Part shown: one piece after another, positions 25,661 to 32,926 of the stretch | Layout of the letters: every line of letters begins with the position of its first letter | Position numbering within the stretch: the first letter of the stretch is position 1 | DNA from: Caryophanales bacterium UBA4691 | GTDB taxonomy: Bacteria > Bacillota_I > Bacilli_A > RFN20 > CAG-826 | Direction: 5' to 3' | DNA length: 43,948 nucleotides | Assembly: GCA_002404865.1 (NCBI GenBank) | Contig: DHKP01000005.1 | Coordinates: 1 to 43,948 of the forward strand | Notes under the pieces: model-generated | Databases searched by the model: none | What the model saw: only the letters and a program-made list of their open reading frames with translations | Told to the model about the DNA's origin: nothing | Translations under genes and position numbers: made by a program

Positions 25661-26299
25661 ATGAACATTGAAATTGCTAACCGCCTAGTCGAATTAAGAA
25701 AGAAAAATGGATTGAGCCAGGAAGAACTTGCTGCGAAGCTCGGCTTATCTAGACAAGCCGTGTCTAAATGGGAGCGTGCGGAAGCGAGCCCAGACACCGA
25801 TAATCTCGTTTGCTTAGCAAAGATTTACGGCGTTTCTTTAGATGATATTCTTCATACGGATGATACAGTGAATACAATCGTAGAGGAACAAGTCGAACCC
25901 GTTAGAGAGAATGGCCAAAATGAGACAAACGAAGAAGCGCCATGCTCTAAGAGATTCCTGCTTATTGAGGCTATCGTCACCGGATCTTTACTTCCTATTG
26001 TAACGATTGCTTATGTTTTACTTGGTATATTCTATAAAAATAGCGATTGGGTATACGGAACATGGGCTTCATTATGGATGCTATTCTTATTGATTCCGCT
26101 TGTTGGCTCAATTTTCGAAACCATTCGTACAAAGAAAGCGTCTTCTTTTGATGGAGCGATTACGATGATTACCCTTATCGTTTTCTTTTCTCTTGGCTAT
26201 TTCTTAAATGCTTGGAATATTGCTTGGGTTGCTTTCTTTGCCATTCCAGTTTATTTTGGGATTGCGGGGACAATTGATAAAATTAAAGCTACGAAATAA
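25661..26299 (+). CDS. XRE-family helix-turn-helix regulator fused to a membrane domain
   Basis: The N-terminal 60 residues are an XRE/Cro-type HTH: IANRLVELRKKNGLSQEELA, then KLGLSRQAVSKWERAEASPD and LAKIYGVSLDDIL. A linker of about 40 residues rich in E, T and N follows, then four hydrophobic helices (about residues 102-128, 134-160, 166-187 and 190-208). Such membrane-tethered XRE proteins are common in Firmicutes; their signals are mostly unknown. The start ATG 25661 is supported by CAGGAG; a TTG at 25643 is less likely. Inverted repeats (GCAAC/GTTGC near 25577, AGCGG/CCGCT near 25601-25626) in the upstream gap may be operators. Confidence 0.88.
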   Translation: MNIEIANRLVELRKKNGLSQEELAAKLGLSRQAVSKWERAEASPDTDNLVCLAKIYGVSLDDILHTDDTVNTIVEEQVEPVRENGQNETNEEAPCSKRFLLIEAIVTGSLLPIVTIAYVLLGIFYKNSDWVYGTWASLWMLFLLIPLVGSIFETIRTKKASSFDGAITMITLIVFFSLGYFLNAWNIAWVAFFAIPVYFGIAGTIDKIKATK

Positions 26300-26360
26300 T
26301 TTTGTTTCGGATTATTGAAAGGAGGGAGGAATCGTTTCTTCCCTCCGTCACGAAAAAAGA

Positions 26361-26389
26361 TTGACAAGGATTAGCGATAATCCTATTAT
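26361..26389 (+). promoter_or_regulatory. Sigma-A promoter of tRNA-Ala
   Basis: TTGACA (26361-26366) and TATTAT (26384-26389) are 17 nt apart. A perfect hairpin TGCGC-AAAA-GCGCA (26396-26409) starts at the predicted transcription start. Confidence 0.9.
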
Positions 26390-26414
26390 CTTTCTTGCGC
26401 AAAAGCGCATAGAT

Positions 26415-26490
26415 GGGGCGTTAGCTCAGCTGGGAGAGCGCCTCCATGGCATGGAGGAGGTCGAGAGTTCGATCCTCTTACGCTCCACCA
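26415..26490 (+). tRNA. tRNA-Ala (anticodon GGC)
   Basis: The acceptor GGGGCGT/ACGCTCC contains the G3-U70 identity pair of alanine tRNAs, with discriminator A and encoded CCA. The anticodon loop ATGGCAT has GGC at 26448-26450. The length is 76 nt. Confidence 0.96.
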
Positions 26491-26502
26491 TCTAGTGAAT
26501 TT

Positions 26503-26530
26503 GCACTGCCGATTGGTGGTGCTTTTTTTA
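26503..26530 (+). terminator. Terminator after tRNA-Ala
   Basis: GCACTGCC/GGTGGTGC with a GATT loop is followed by seven T. Confidence 0.85.
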
Positions 26531-26562
26531 TTGCAATGTTGCTAATGACGTTTCTTTTTCTT

Positions 26563-26568
26563 CATAAT
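26563..26568 (+). promoter_or_regulatory. -10 box of the 26575 gene, leaderless-type
   Basis: CATAAT ends 6 nt before the ATG, with no Shine-Dalgarno. Confidence 0.35.
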
Positions 26569-26574
26569 TAGAGT

Positions 26575-27477
26575 ATGAAAATTAATGCCCCCATGATTCG
26601 TTTCTCCCTCTTCTTCGTTGATTTGGTGGAAAAGAAGTCCCTAAAGAAGACTTTCTTCCCGAAAAACGAACGATTTCATTATGATCTTCCTTATTATTTC
26701 CCAAATGATAATTATCGACGATTTACTTATTTCCGCGCGAATGAAGAAAAGCGGAAGAACAAGCTAATCATCGATATTCATGGTGGCGGCTATTTTCACG
26801 GAAATCAAAGAAATAATTACCAATTTGCTAAGATTTTTTGTGATGATGGGTTTGATGCTATTTTGCCAGATTATCGCTTAACTGACGCTTTAAGAGGCTT
26901 TAACGTCAAAACACAAGTGAAGGATTTATTAACGTTCTTTTCCTTTCTATCTTTGCATTTGAAAGAATACCAATTAGATGGTGACGATCTTTATCTATTG
27001 GGTGATTCCGCTGGTGGTCATTTTGCTTTACTTATCGGCGAAATTCTTTCTTCTGCTAAATTGAGGAAAAAATGGAGCGTCAATCAATTCCCACTTCCGA
27101 TTAAAGGCGTTTTATTGAATTGCCCGGTTTATGATTTTGCTAGCATATTTAGCGATTATAAATTCACGCCTAGAGCGAAAGAGCTTTTGTTTGGTCTTGA
27201 TAATATTGATGAGAGTTTTCTTCATACTCTTTCGCCTCGCGAATATCTTGATGCGCTTCATTGCCCGGTTTTTGTTTCTAGCGCAAAGAAAGATTTCCTT
27301 TCTAGCCACGCGAAAAAGTTGGATGAAGATTTAAATTCAAATCATCATGAACACGAATTCCTTTTTATCGAAGAAAAAGGATGGAAAATAAGACACGTTC
27401 ATAATCTTACTCATCTTTCTCTCCCTGCCTCTAAAAAGGTGAACGACGCTATGATAAAATTTATGGACGAACACTAA
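26575..27477 (+). CDS. Alpha/beta hydrolase, esterase/lipase of the HGGG type
   Basis: The protein resembles the hormone-sensitive-lipase-like esterases. The oxyanion motif IDIHGGGYFHGNQRN (about residues 66-80) and the nucleophile elbow GDSAGGHFAL (Ser about 144) are clear. A candidate acid lies in SSAKKDFLSSH and a histidine in HVHNLTHLSL near the end. The 300 residues have no signal peptide, so an intracellular esterase is likely; the substrate is unknown. It is followed after 12 nt by the uridine kinase-like gene. Confidence 0.88.
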   Translation: MKINAPMIRFSLFFVDLVEKKSLKKTFFPKNERFHYDLPYYFPNDNYRRFTYFRANEEKRKNKLIIDIHGGGYFHGNQRNNYQFAKIFCDDGFDAILPDYRLTDALRGFNVKTQVKDLLTFFSFLSLHLKEYQLDGDDLYLLGDSAGGHFALLIGEILSSAKLRKKWSVNQFPLPIKGVLLNCPVYDFASIFSDYKFTPRAKELLFGLDNIDESFLHTLSPREYLDALHCPVFVSSAKKDFLSSHAKKLDEDLNSNHHEHEFLFIEEKGWKIRHVHNLTHLSLPASKKVNDAMIKFMDEH

Positions 27478-27489
27478 AGGAGGAAAGAT

Positions 27490-28182
27490 ATGTCGCGGAT
27501 TATCTTAGTTGGCGGAGGTTCTTCTAGCGGGAAAAGTTTCGTAACGGATGCGGTGATTAAAAATTTAGGTGAAGATAATGTCACACGCATTACGCTTGAC
27601 GACTATTATAAAGACCAAGCCGATATCCCTTTAGAAGAACGCTATAATGTCAATTATGACCATCCAAAGGCTTTTGATTGGCCTTTGATGAGAAAGCAAG
27701 TTGCCTTATTAAAGAAAGGCAAGGAAATCGAAAAGCCAATTTATGATTTTGTTTCATTGACCCGCACCAATAAAACGGAAATCGTTACTCCAAAAAAGAT
27801 TGTGATTGTTGAAGGGATTATGGCCTTAGTGGATGAAGATATCCGCGAACTAGGTAACTTAAGGGTTTTCATTTCTGCAAGTTCAGAAAGACGATTCTTG
27901 CGCCGCATGATCCGCGATAAGAAAGAAAGAGGGCGTACCTTTGAAAACATTGTGAATCAGTATTTTTCTACGGTTCAACCGATGTATGAAGAAATCGTTC
28001 GTCCATCGAGCAATTACGCTGATCTTATTATCAATAACGATGGCAGGGAGAATCTCGCAATCGATGTTTTGACCTGCGTTTTAAAAGAAGAGCTAGCCCG
28101 TGCCTCCGTTAACGAAAGCGAGACGCGAAAGATGAATGATGAATTCTCTGACGAACTCATCGCCAGCGTTTTTAATGACTAA
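27490..28182 (+). CDS. udk: Uridine kinase-like P-loop kinase
   Basis: This protein belongs to the uridine kinase/phosphoribulokinase family and probably salvages uridine or cytidine to UMP or CMP. The Walker A is GGGSSSGKSFVTD (about residues 8-20), followed by the family motif LDDYYKDQ, then YNVNYDHPKAFDW and VEGIMALVDEDIR with the lid region RRMIRDKKERGR. The length of 230 residues is close to Udk (about 210). A strong AAAGGAGG precedes the ATG. The neighbouring hydrolases do not clarify the substrate. Confidence 0.85.
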   Translation: MSRIILVGGGSSSGKSFVTDAVIKNLGEDNVTRITLDDYYKDQADIPLEERYNVNYDHPKAFDWPLMRKQVALLKKGKEIEKPIYDFVSLTRTNKTEIVTPKKIVIVEGIMALVDEDIRELGNLRVFISASSERRFLRRMIRDKKERGRTFENIVNQYFSTVQPMYEEIVRPSSNYADLIINNDGRENLAIDVLTCVLKEELARASVNESETRKMNDEFSDELIASVFND

Positions 28183-28203
28183 ATAGTTCTTTGGAGTTTT
28201 CAG

Positions 28204-29139
28204 ATGATTCTTTTTCTCACTTTGCTCATTGGCTTTTATCGAAACGAAAGAAAACGTTACGATGGCTCCCCCTCTCTTCCCTATTATTCAACTGATGAAT
28301 TAGGAATAAAGGAAGAGCGTTTCTCTTTTTATAGCGGGAAAAATCGTCTATATGGTTCTCGATATTATGAAAAAGAGACGAGATATAAAGGGATTATTGT
28401 GTTTTTCCATGGCATTGGAGCAGGAAGAACGGCTTATTTAAAGCTCATCTCCGTCTTCGCTAAAGCAGGGTATTTGGTCTATGCCTACGACAATACAGGT
28501 TGCATGGAAAGTGAAGGAAAAGGATATATTGGATTAGGGCATGTAAACGCAGATCAAAAAGCTTTTTTTCGTTTTCTAGATTCTGATCCTAAAGCGAAAG
28601 GGTATACTCGCTACGTGCTTGGTCATTCTTGGGGAGGCTATGCCTCTTTATTATCGTTAAGAAAAGAATTTCATGTCGCTAAAGCTGTCTCTATTTCTGG
28701 CTTTTTAAAACCGGAAAGAGAAATACTTGCTGCGATTAAAAAACTTCAAAAAGGGATATTTCATTTTCTAGGGAAATTATGCATCCGTCTCGTTTACGGG
28801 AAAAACGGCAATATCGATGCGGTTGATGTCATCAAAAATAGCGAGGCGAAAGTGCTTTATATCCAAGGGGATAAAGATACCCTCGTTCCTTTTAAAACCA
28901 ATGGGGCGTTCCTAGAAAAAGAACTCCATGCCAAACAAAATGTTCGTTTCTTGTTTTTAAAAGGTCGTGGACACTCGCCTTATTTAACTCCGGATGCCGA
29001 AAAATATTCGTTTTCTTTCTTTGAAGAAACAAAGAAAACGATTGAATTAGAGAATCATCCAGCAATGGATATCGCTAAGGCGACCGCGCTAGAAAAGAAA
29101 GTCATTCAAGCAATAATCGACTTTTTGGACAAGGAATAA
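28204..29139 (+). CDS. Alpha/beta hydrolase, serine aminopeptidase/lysophospholipase-like
   Basis: The N-terminus has a short hydrophobic stretch (MILFLTLLIGF) followed by a basic segment, so it may be membrane-anchored. VFFHGIGAGRTAYLKLI supplies the oxyanion region. GHSWGGYASL holds the nucleophile (about residue 140). The acid is in IQGDKDTLVP and the histidine in GRGHSPYLTP. The 311 residues fit S33-type hydrolases. The gene follows the kinase after 21 nt, with GGAG upstream, and ends 15 nt before tRNA-Leu. Confidence 0.86.
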   Translation: MILFLTLLIGFYRNERKRYDGSPSLPYYSTDELGIKEERFSFYSGKNRLYGSRYYEKETRYKGIIVFFHGIGAGRTAYLKLISVFAKAGYLVYAYDNTGCMESEGKGYIGLGHVNADQKAFFRFLDSDPKAKGYTRYVLGHSWGGYASLLSLRKEFHVAKAVSISGFLKPEREILAAIKKLQKGIFHFLGKLCIRLVYGKNGNIDAVDVIKNSEAKVLYIQGDKDTLVPFKTNGAFLEKELHAKQNVRFLFLKGRGHSPYLTPDAEKYSFSFFEETKKTIELENHPAMDIAKATALEKKVIQAIIDFLDKE

Positions 29140-29154
29140 TATAGTTATTGGGTT

Positions 29155-29238
29155 GCACTGGTGGCGGAATGGTATACGCGCTGGTCTCAGAAGCCAGTCG
29201 GGCAACCGGTACGAGTTCAAGTCTCGTTCAGTGCACCA
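29155..29238 (+). tRNA. tRNA-Leu (anticodon CAG)
   Basis: This class II tRNA of 84 nt has acceptor GCACTGG/TCAGTGC, a long variable arm and encoded CCA. The loop CTCAGAA has CAG at 29188-29190, which reads CTG. TATAGT at 29140-29145 is a possible -10 almost abutting the gene. Confidence 0.95.
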
Positions 29239-29241
29239 AAT

Positions 29242-29318
29242 GTGCCCGTAGCTCAGCTGGATAGAGCGCAAGCCTCCGAAGCTTGAGGTCAGCGGTCCGA
29301 ATCCGCTCGGGCACACCA
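29242..29318 (+). tRNA. tRNA-Arg (anticodon CCG)
   Basis: The 77-nt cloverleaf has acceptor GTGCCCG/CGGGCAC and encoded CCA. The stem CAAGC/GCTTG encloses CTCCGAA with CCG at 29276-29278, which reads CGG. It lies 3 nt after tRNA-Leu and is surely co-transcribed with it. Its 5' half is identical to tRNA-Arg (CCT) over more than 20 nt. Confidence 0.95.
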
Positions 29319-29365
29319 AAATGATAATTTGTAGCTTTTATCGGCTCTTTTAGATTAAATTTGTA

Positions 29366-29815
29366 CTACTTATCGTTAGGAGCTCTAAAGGCTCTTTTTA
29401 TGTTTTTCTTGGTAAGAATCTTTAATCTATCAATCGCCGTTTCTACGCTCATTGTGTGGTACGGGAGATAGGTTACTCGCATTATTTTCGCGGTTGCTTG
29501 TTTATATATTACCTTGCTAGTTTCACTCGTATAATAATGCCACCTTCGATAAACGTAGCTCATCCAATACATAGTTTCGTGGTCATAAATTTCCCCACCA
29601 ATTTTTAGTTTGTCTTTGAGCTCGTCTAAAATCCATTCCATGATGTATTCTTTTCCTGCCCATTGCATGTGATTGAATTCTGAGTCTAGGTCACTAGCGA
29701 TATCCGATAGCACAAAAGTTTTTGCAAAAGTTTCGCTATCTAGTCCTTTTTCTATAGACATCTCAAAAAGTTGCCCCTGCATATCTGAAAGTGCTAATTG
29801 TAAAACGTCGCTCAT
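29366..29815 (-). CDS. Hypothetical partner protein of a DUF3990-like module
   Basis: The 149-residue acidic-to-basic protein has no signal peptide. Its central part holds YWMSYVYRRWHYYT and SKVIYKQATAKIMRVTYLPY, followed by HTMSVETAIDRL. These motifs recall small uncharacterised Firmicutes proteins encoded beside DUF3990 genes, but I cannot name the family with certainty. It begins one base after the stop of the 160-residue gene, so the two are co-transcribed and coupled. An antitoxin or partner role is inferred from this arrangement only. It converges on the tRNA pair. Confidence 0.65.
   Translation of the reverse strand: MSDVLQLALSDMQGQLFEMSIEKGLDSETFAKTFVLSDIASDLDSEFNHMQWAGKEYIMEWILDELKDKLKIGGEIYDHETMYWMSYVYRRWHYYTSETSKVIYKQATAKIMRVTYLPYHTMSVETAIDRLKILTKKNIKRAFRAPNDK
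29378..29399 (+). terminator. Likely terminator of the tRNA-Leu/tRNA-Arg unit
   Basis: AGGAGC and GCTCTT form a short stem followed by T. It overlaps the last codons of the minus-strand gene ending at 29366, the same arrangement as spx/trmD. Confidence 0.5.
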
Positions 29816-29816
29816 T

Positions 29817-30299
29817 TTAGATACCTCTTAAGATTTCATCAAAGAATTTCCCCGTTCTACGATATTTCAATAGTGCTGTTTCAGTGAGTTCAATTCCTTC
29901 TTGTCTCTTCTTGATGCTTTTATCCCGAAGAATTGCTAATTCTAGGGAGAGAATTTCTTTTTTTGCGGTGATTTCGAGCTGTTCGCACGCTTTTGACGTT
30001 TTGCAAACGTACTGATATCCTAGATCTAATGCGGAAAGACTATTGGTTAAAGCGACGTCAGTTATTTCCATATCAAAGAAGTCTTTCATTACTCGGCACA
30101 TACGATCATTTGCAATGCAAACGAATATTTCGTCGTACCCCAGAGCCATTTTTTCGAATTTTTGGTAAATTTTACTTCCTTTTACTTCTTCCATATATCC
30201 ACGGAAATAAGCAGCCATCATTGCCCATTCAATATTCATTTCGACTTTCAAGACTTTAAGCCCAGTTAAATCGAGTTTCGTGGTGTAAATAAAAGGCAT
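29817..30299 (-). CDS. DUF3990-like protein, possible toxin-type gene, short form
   Basis: The pattern YDEIFVCIANDRMCRVMKDF followed by ALTNSLSALDLGYQYVCKTS and ACEQLEI matches my memory of the C-terminal half of DUF3990 proteins, where a YDIVIG-like strand precedes A(N/D)D and QYxxKT motifs. The usual N-terminal YHGS and FGxGFY motifs are missing, and the frame closes with a stop four codons upstream of the ATG. It is therefore a naturally short or N-terminally truncated form. There is no ribosome binding site. With the downstream 149-residue gene it looks like a toxin-antitoxin-type pair next to a tRNA. Function is not proven. Confidence 0.6.
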   Translation of the reverse strand: MPFIYTTKLDLTGLKVLKVEMNIEWAMMAAYFRGYMEEVKGSKIYQKFEKMALGYDEIFVCIANDRMCRVMKDFFDMEITDVALTNSLSALDLGYQYVCKTSKACEQLEITAKKEILSLELAILRDKSIKKRQEGIELTETALLKYRRTGKFFDEILRGI

Positions 30300-30430
30300 T
30301 TTTTGAATTCAAAAATTTCTTTATGCCCTTATAGCATCGAATAATTTCGGTATAACGATAATATTTTACTGATTGCTTTCTTCTTTGACTTCCTTTTCTT
30401 AAAATGAAAATAACTCAAGGAGGCATTAAG

Positions 30431-31456
30431 ATGCAAAAAATCAAAGTCGTTCAATATGGATGCGGCAAAATGAGTCGCTATATTGTTCGCTACCTCATCG
30501 ACAAGGGCGCTGAAATCGTTGGTGCGATTGATGTGAACCCTAAAATCGTTGGCAAAGATCTCGGTGAAGTTGCCGGTTTAGGCTACAAACTCAACGTCAA
30601 AATCAGTAGCGATCCTGATGAAGTTCTCGATAGTGCTGACCCCGATATCGCTATCGTAACGCTTTTTAGCTTTGTCGAAGACTGCTTCCCTCATTTTATG
30701 AATTGCCTTCAACGTGGCATAAACGTCATCACTACCTGTGAAGAAATGACCTATGCTAGAACCACGAATCCTTACCTATCTAATATCCTTGACCGTGTAG
30801 CGAAAGATAATTGCTGCACAATCGTCGGAAGCGGAATGGAAGATGTTTTCTGGGTCAATATGGTCGCTTTAGCCGCTAGTGGCTGCCATAAGATTACTCG
30901 CATTGAAGGTGCTGTGTCTTATAACGTAGAAGAATATGGCCTTGCTTTAGCTAAAGCCCATGGTGTTGGTTTAAGTGAAAAGGAATTTGAAAAGACTCTT
31001 GCTCATCCAAAAGAAGTAGTTCCTAGTTATGTTTGGAATAGTAATGAAGCACTTGCAGAAAAACTTGGCCTATCCATTATGTCAATGGAACAACACGCTG
31101 AACCGTATTTTGATAATAAAGATATCGAATCAAAGACAATGGGCCGCGTCCTAAAGAAAGGCGAATGCATTGGTATGGCTGCCGTTGTAACAACTAAGAC
31201 CCATCAAGGCATTGATATTGTCACGAAATGTATTGGCAAGGTTTATGGACCGAATGATGGGGATATGTGCGATTGGAAGATTTATGGCGAACCAAATGTG
31301 GAATACCACGTTGTTAAGCCTGCGACTGTTGAACATACATGCGCTACAATTGTGAACCGCATCCCGACTATTCTACTTGCCCCATTTGGATTAGTGACTT
31401 TGGATCAACTACCGACGCTTTCTTATCTTCCTTACCCAATGAGAATACCAGAATAA
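30431..31456 (+). CDS. 2,4-diaminopentanoate dehydrogenase-like NAD(P)-dependent enzyme
   Basis: The N-terminal Rossmann motif VVQYGCGKMSRYIVRYL (about residues 5-21) and GAIDVNPKIVGKDLGE resemble dihydrodipicolinate reductase-like proteins. The middle (INVITTCEEMTYA, VGSGMEDVFWVNM) and the C-terminal VEHTCATIVNRIP match 2,4-diaminopentanoate dehydrogenase of ornithine fermentation. The length is 341 residues from ATG 30431, chosen for AAGGAGG 7 nt upstream; an ATG at 30404 is less likely. No other ornithine-degradation genes are nearby, so the true substrate may differ. A strong terminator follows. Confidence 0.78.
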   Translation: MQKIKVVQYGCGKMSRYIVRYLIDKGAEIVGAIDVNPKIVGKDLGEVAGLGYKLNVKISSDPDEVLDSADPDIAIVTLFSFVEDCFPHFMNCLQRGINVITTCEEMTYARTTNPYLSNILDRVAKDNCCTIVGSGMEDVFWVNMVALAASGCHKITRIEGAVSYNVEEYGLALAKAHGVGLSEKEFEKTLAHPKEVVPSYVWNSNEALAEKLGLSIMSMEQHAEPYFDNKDIESKTMGRVLKKGECIGMAAVVTTKTHQGIDIVTKCIGKVYGPNDGDMCDWKIYGEPNVEYHVVKPATVEHTCATIVNRIPTILLAPFGLVTLDQLPTLSYLPYPMRIPE

Positions 31457-31476
31457 TCCTATTTAGAACGCACTTT

Positions 31477-31516
31477 GCCTCATATTGATTAAGTTCAACA
31501 TGGGGCTTTTCTTTTC
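31477..31516 (+). terminator. Terminator after the dehydrogenase gene
   Basis: GCCTCATATTG pairs with CAACATGGGGC (one mismatch, one T-G), followed by TTTTCTTTTCT. Confidence 0.85.
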
Positions 31517-31643
31517 TGTACATGCGCTTATATGTGAGCGTTATAGGTTTATTTGCGTTCTTGGATAATGAAACGTATGAAGCTTATTTAGTAGTTTTAA
31601 TAATATGTATTTATTTTATAAAGTAGATAATAACGATATAAAC

Positions 31644-31661
31644 AATGGACTAAAGTCTATT
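31644..31661 (+). promoter_or_regulatory. TetR operator candidate, copy 1 (before tetR)
   Basis: AATGGACTAAAGTCTATT is an 18-nt palindrome with a single mismatched pair. It reaches the expected -35 region of the TATACT box at 31680-31685, as for an autorepressor. An exact copy lies at 32230-32247. Confidence 0.7.
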
Positions 31662-31708
31662 AATGGAAAAAAGTTGAAGTATACTTTTCTTTGATTTATG
31701 ATACGGAT

Positions 31709-32239
31709 ATGCATGTTGATAGGAGACATAAGAAAACTGAATCCGCGATTCAAAACGCGCTCATTAAACTCGTTTTAGATAGGGGTTATGAATCCATTAA
31801 AATCAACGATTTGATAGAAGAAGCAGATGTTAATAAGTCCACCTTTTATCTTCACTATTATTCTTTATTGGGCGTAGTTTATGCCTTAGAAGACCAACTT
31901 GTTTCTGAAATGCTTAGTGCTTGGAATGAATCTAATGGTGAATTATCCGATAGATTCTTATCTTTTTTGTCATTTCTTACGAAGGAAAAGAAAAAGTTTT
32001 TAACCGTTTTCGCTATCGGGGACGGGCATTTTTATAAGAAAGCCGAATCTACTTTTTCTCCCTTTATTGAAGTAAAAGAAAAAGATAAAGAGAATGCGAT
32101 TTACCTTAGATCGTTCCTTTTTGGTGGCATCTATGGTGCCATCCGTAGCTACCTTGCTTTTGAAGGCAGAACTGATAAAAATAAATTGGTTAAGTTAATT
32201 TTAGGAATACTGAAAATGTCAAATGAAAAAATGGACTAA
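31709..32239 (+). CDS. TetR/AcrR-family transcriptional regulator
   Basis: The N-terminal HTH is clear: TESAIQNALIKLVLDRGYES, IKINDLIEEADVNKSTFYLH and YYSLLGVVYALED. The ligand-binding part (to residue 176) is typical in length but has no recognisable ligand motif. It resembles the Firmicutes subgroup with a TetR_C_8-like pattern. Start choice is uncertain: ATG 31709 has no ribosome binding site, and TTG 31691 would lie 5 nt after TATACT. The gene is bracketed by two identical palindromes, the second of which contains its own stop codon. Autoregulation plus control of the next gene is likely. Confidence 0.87.
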   Translation: MHVDRRHKKTESAIQNALIKLVLDRGYESIKINDLIEEADVNKSTFYLHYYSLLGVVYALEDQLVSEMLSAWNESNGELSDRFLSFLSFLTKEKKKFLTVFAIGDGHFYKKAESTFSPFIEVKEKDKENAIYLRSFLFGGIYGAIRSYLAFEGRTDKNKLVKLILGILKMSNEKMD

Positions 32240-32247
32240 AGTCTATT
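32230..32247 (+). promoter_or_regulatory. TetR operator candidate, copy 2 (before the kinase-like gene)
   Basis: This is an exact copy of the 18-nt palindrome at 31644. It overlaps the tetR stop codon and lies about 37 nt upstream of the TATAAT at 32284-32289. Confidence 0.7.
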
Positions 32248-32280
32248 TACTAGTTTTAAAAAGCGACAAAAATTTAGAAA

Positions 32281-32289
32281 TGTTATAAT
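32281..32289 (+). promoter_or_regulatory. Extended -10 promoter of the kinase-like gene
   Basis: TGTTATAAT is an extended -10 (TGn plus TATAAT at 32284-32289). The -35 is poor, which fits dependence on the extended element or on a regulator. Confidence 0.6.
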
Positions 32290-32311
32290 ATTTCAAAGAG
32301 GTATTAATCTT

Positions 32312-32926
32312 ATGAAGATGGTGATTACGATTGGTCGAGAATTTGGTAGTGGTGGTCGTGAATTAGGGAGACGTTTAGCAGATGAACTCGGCATTGCCTA
32401 TTACGACAAAGAAATCATCCTTGAGATTGAACACAAAACCCCATTTTCAAAAGAATATATTGAAGAGGTAACCGAAAAACGCCCTATTCCTTTATTTCCG
32501 ATTCATTACGGGAATTCCTGGGCTCCTTTAGCGGATCCTCACTTAGAGCAATCTATTGACGTTTTCGCTGCTCAAGCGGATGTGATTAAAGATTTGGCTA
32601 AGCGTTCGGACTGCGTCATCATCGGGCGCTGCGCGGACTACATTCTTCGCGATATAAAGCCATTAAGGATTTTTGTCTATGCTGATAGCGAATCCAAAAT
32701 TGAACGCTGCAAAACTCGCGAGAAAAATGGAGAGAACCTTTCTGAGAAGGTAATTGCGAAGAATATTCGCTCTATCGACAAAAAGAGAAAAGGCTATTAC
32801 GAATTTTATACCAACCAATCTTGGGGTGATAAGAGTAATTATGACCTTATGATAAACACCTCGGGAATGAATCTTAAAAAGCTCGCTAAAGCGCTTGCTA
32901 CGTTTGTTAGAGAGCGAAGCGAGTAA
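32312..32926 (+). CDS. Cytidylate kinase-like family protein
   Basis: The 204-residue protein starts with VITIGREFGSGGRELGRRLA, the glycine-rich P-loop variant of the cytidylate kinase-like family, followed by LGIAYYDKEII. A mid-region CVIIGRCADYIL and the lid-like RIFVYADSESKIERCKTRE follow. It lacks the canonical GKS lysine-serine of true Cmk, so nucleotide specificity is open. AAGAGG lies upstream of the ATG. The TetR-type operator before it suggests inducible expression, which is unexpected for a housekeeping CMP kinase and favours a specialised role. Confidence 0.85.
   Translation: MKMVITIGREFGSGGRELGRRLADELGIAYYDKEIILEIEHKTPFSKEYIEEVTEKRPIPLFPIHYGNSWAPLADPHLEQSIDVFAAQADVIKDLAKRSDCVIIGRCADYILRDIKPLRIFVYADSESKIERCKTREKNGENLSEKVIAKNIRSIDKKRKGYYEFYTNQSWGDKSNYDLMINTSGMNLKKLAKALATFVRERSE

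Noticed and set aside
25441..25797. 118-codon minus-strand frame over tRNA-Arg and the XRE gene start
   Set aside because: Its sequence includes the typical antisense-tRNA translation (EPIRTADPFLRRE) and shadows the HTH gene; not a gene.
29089..29319. Minus-strand frame across the tRNA-Leu/tRNA-Arg pair
   Set aside because: Antisense translation of two tRNAs; no independent support.
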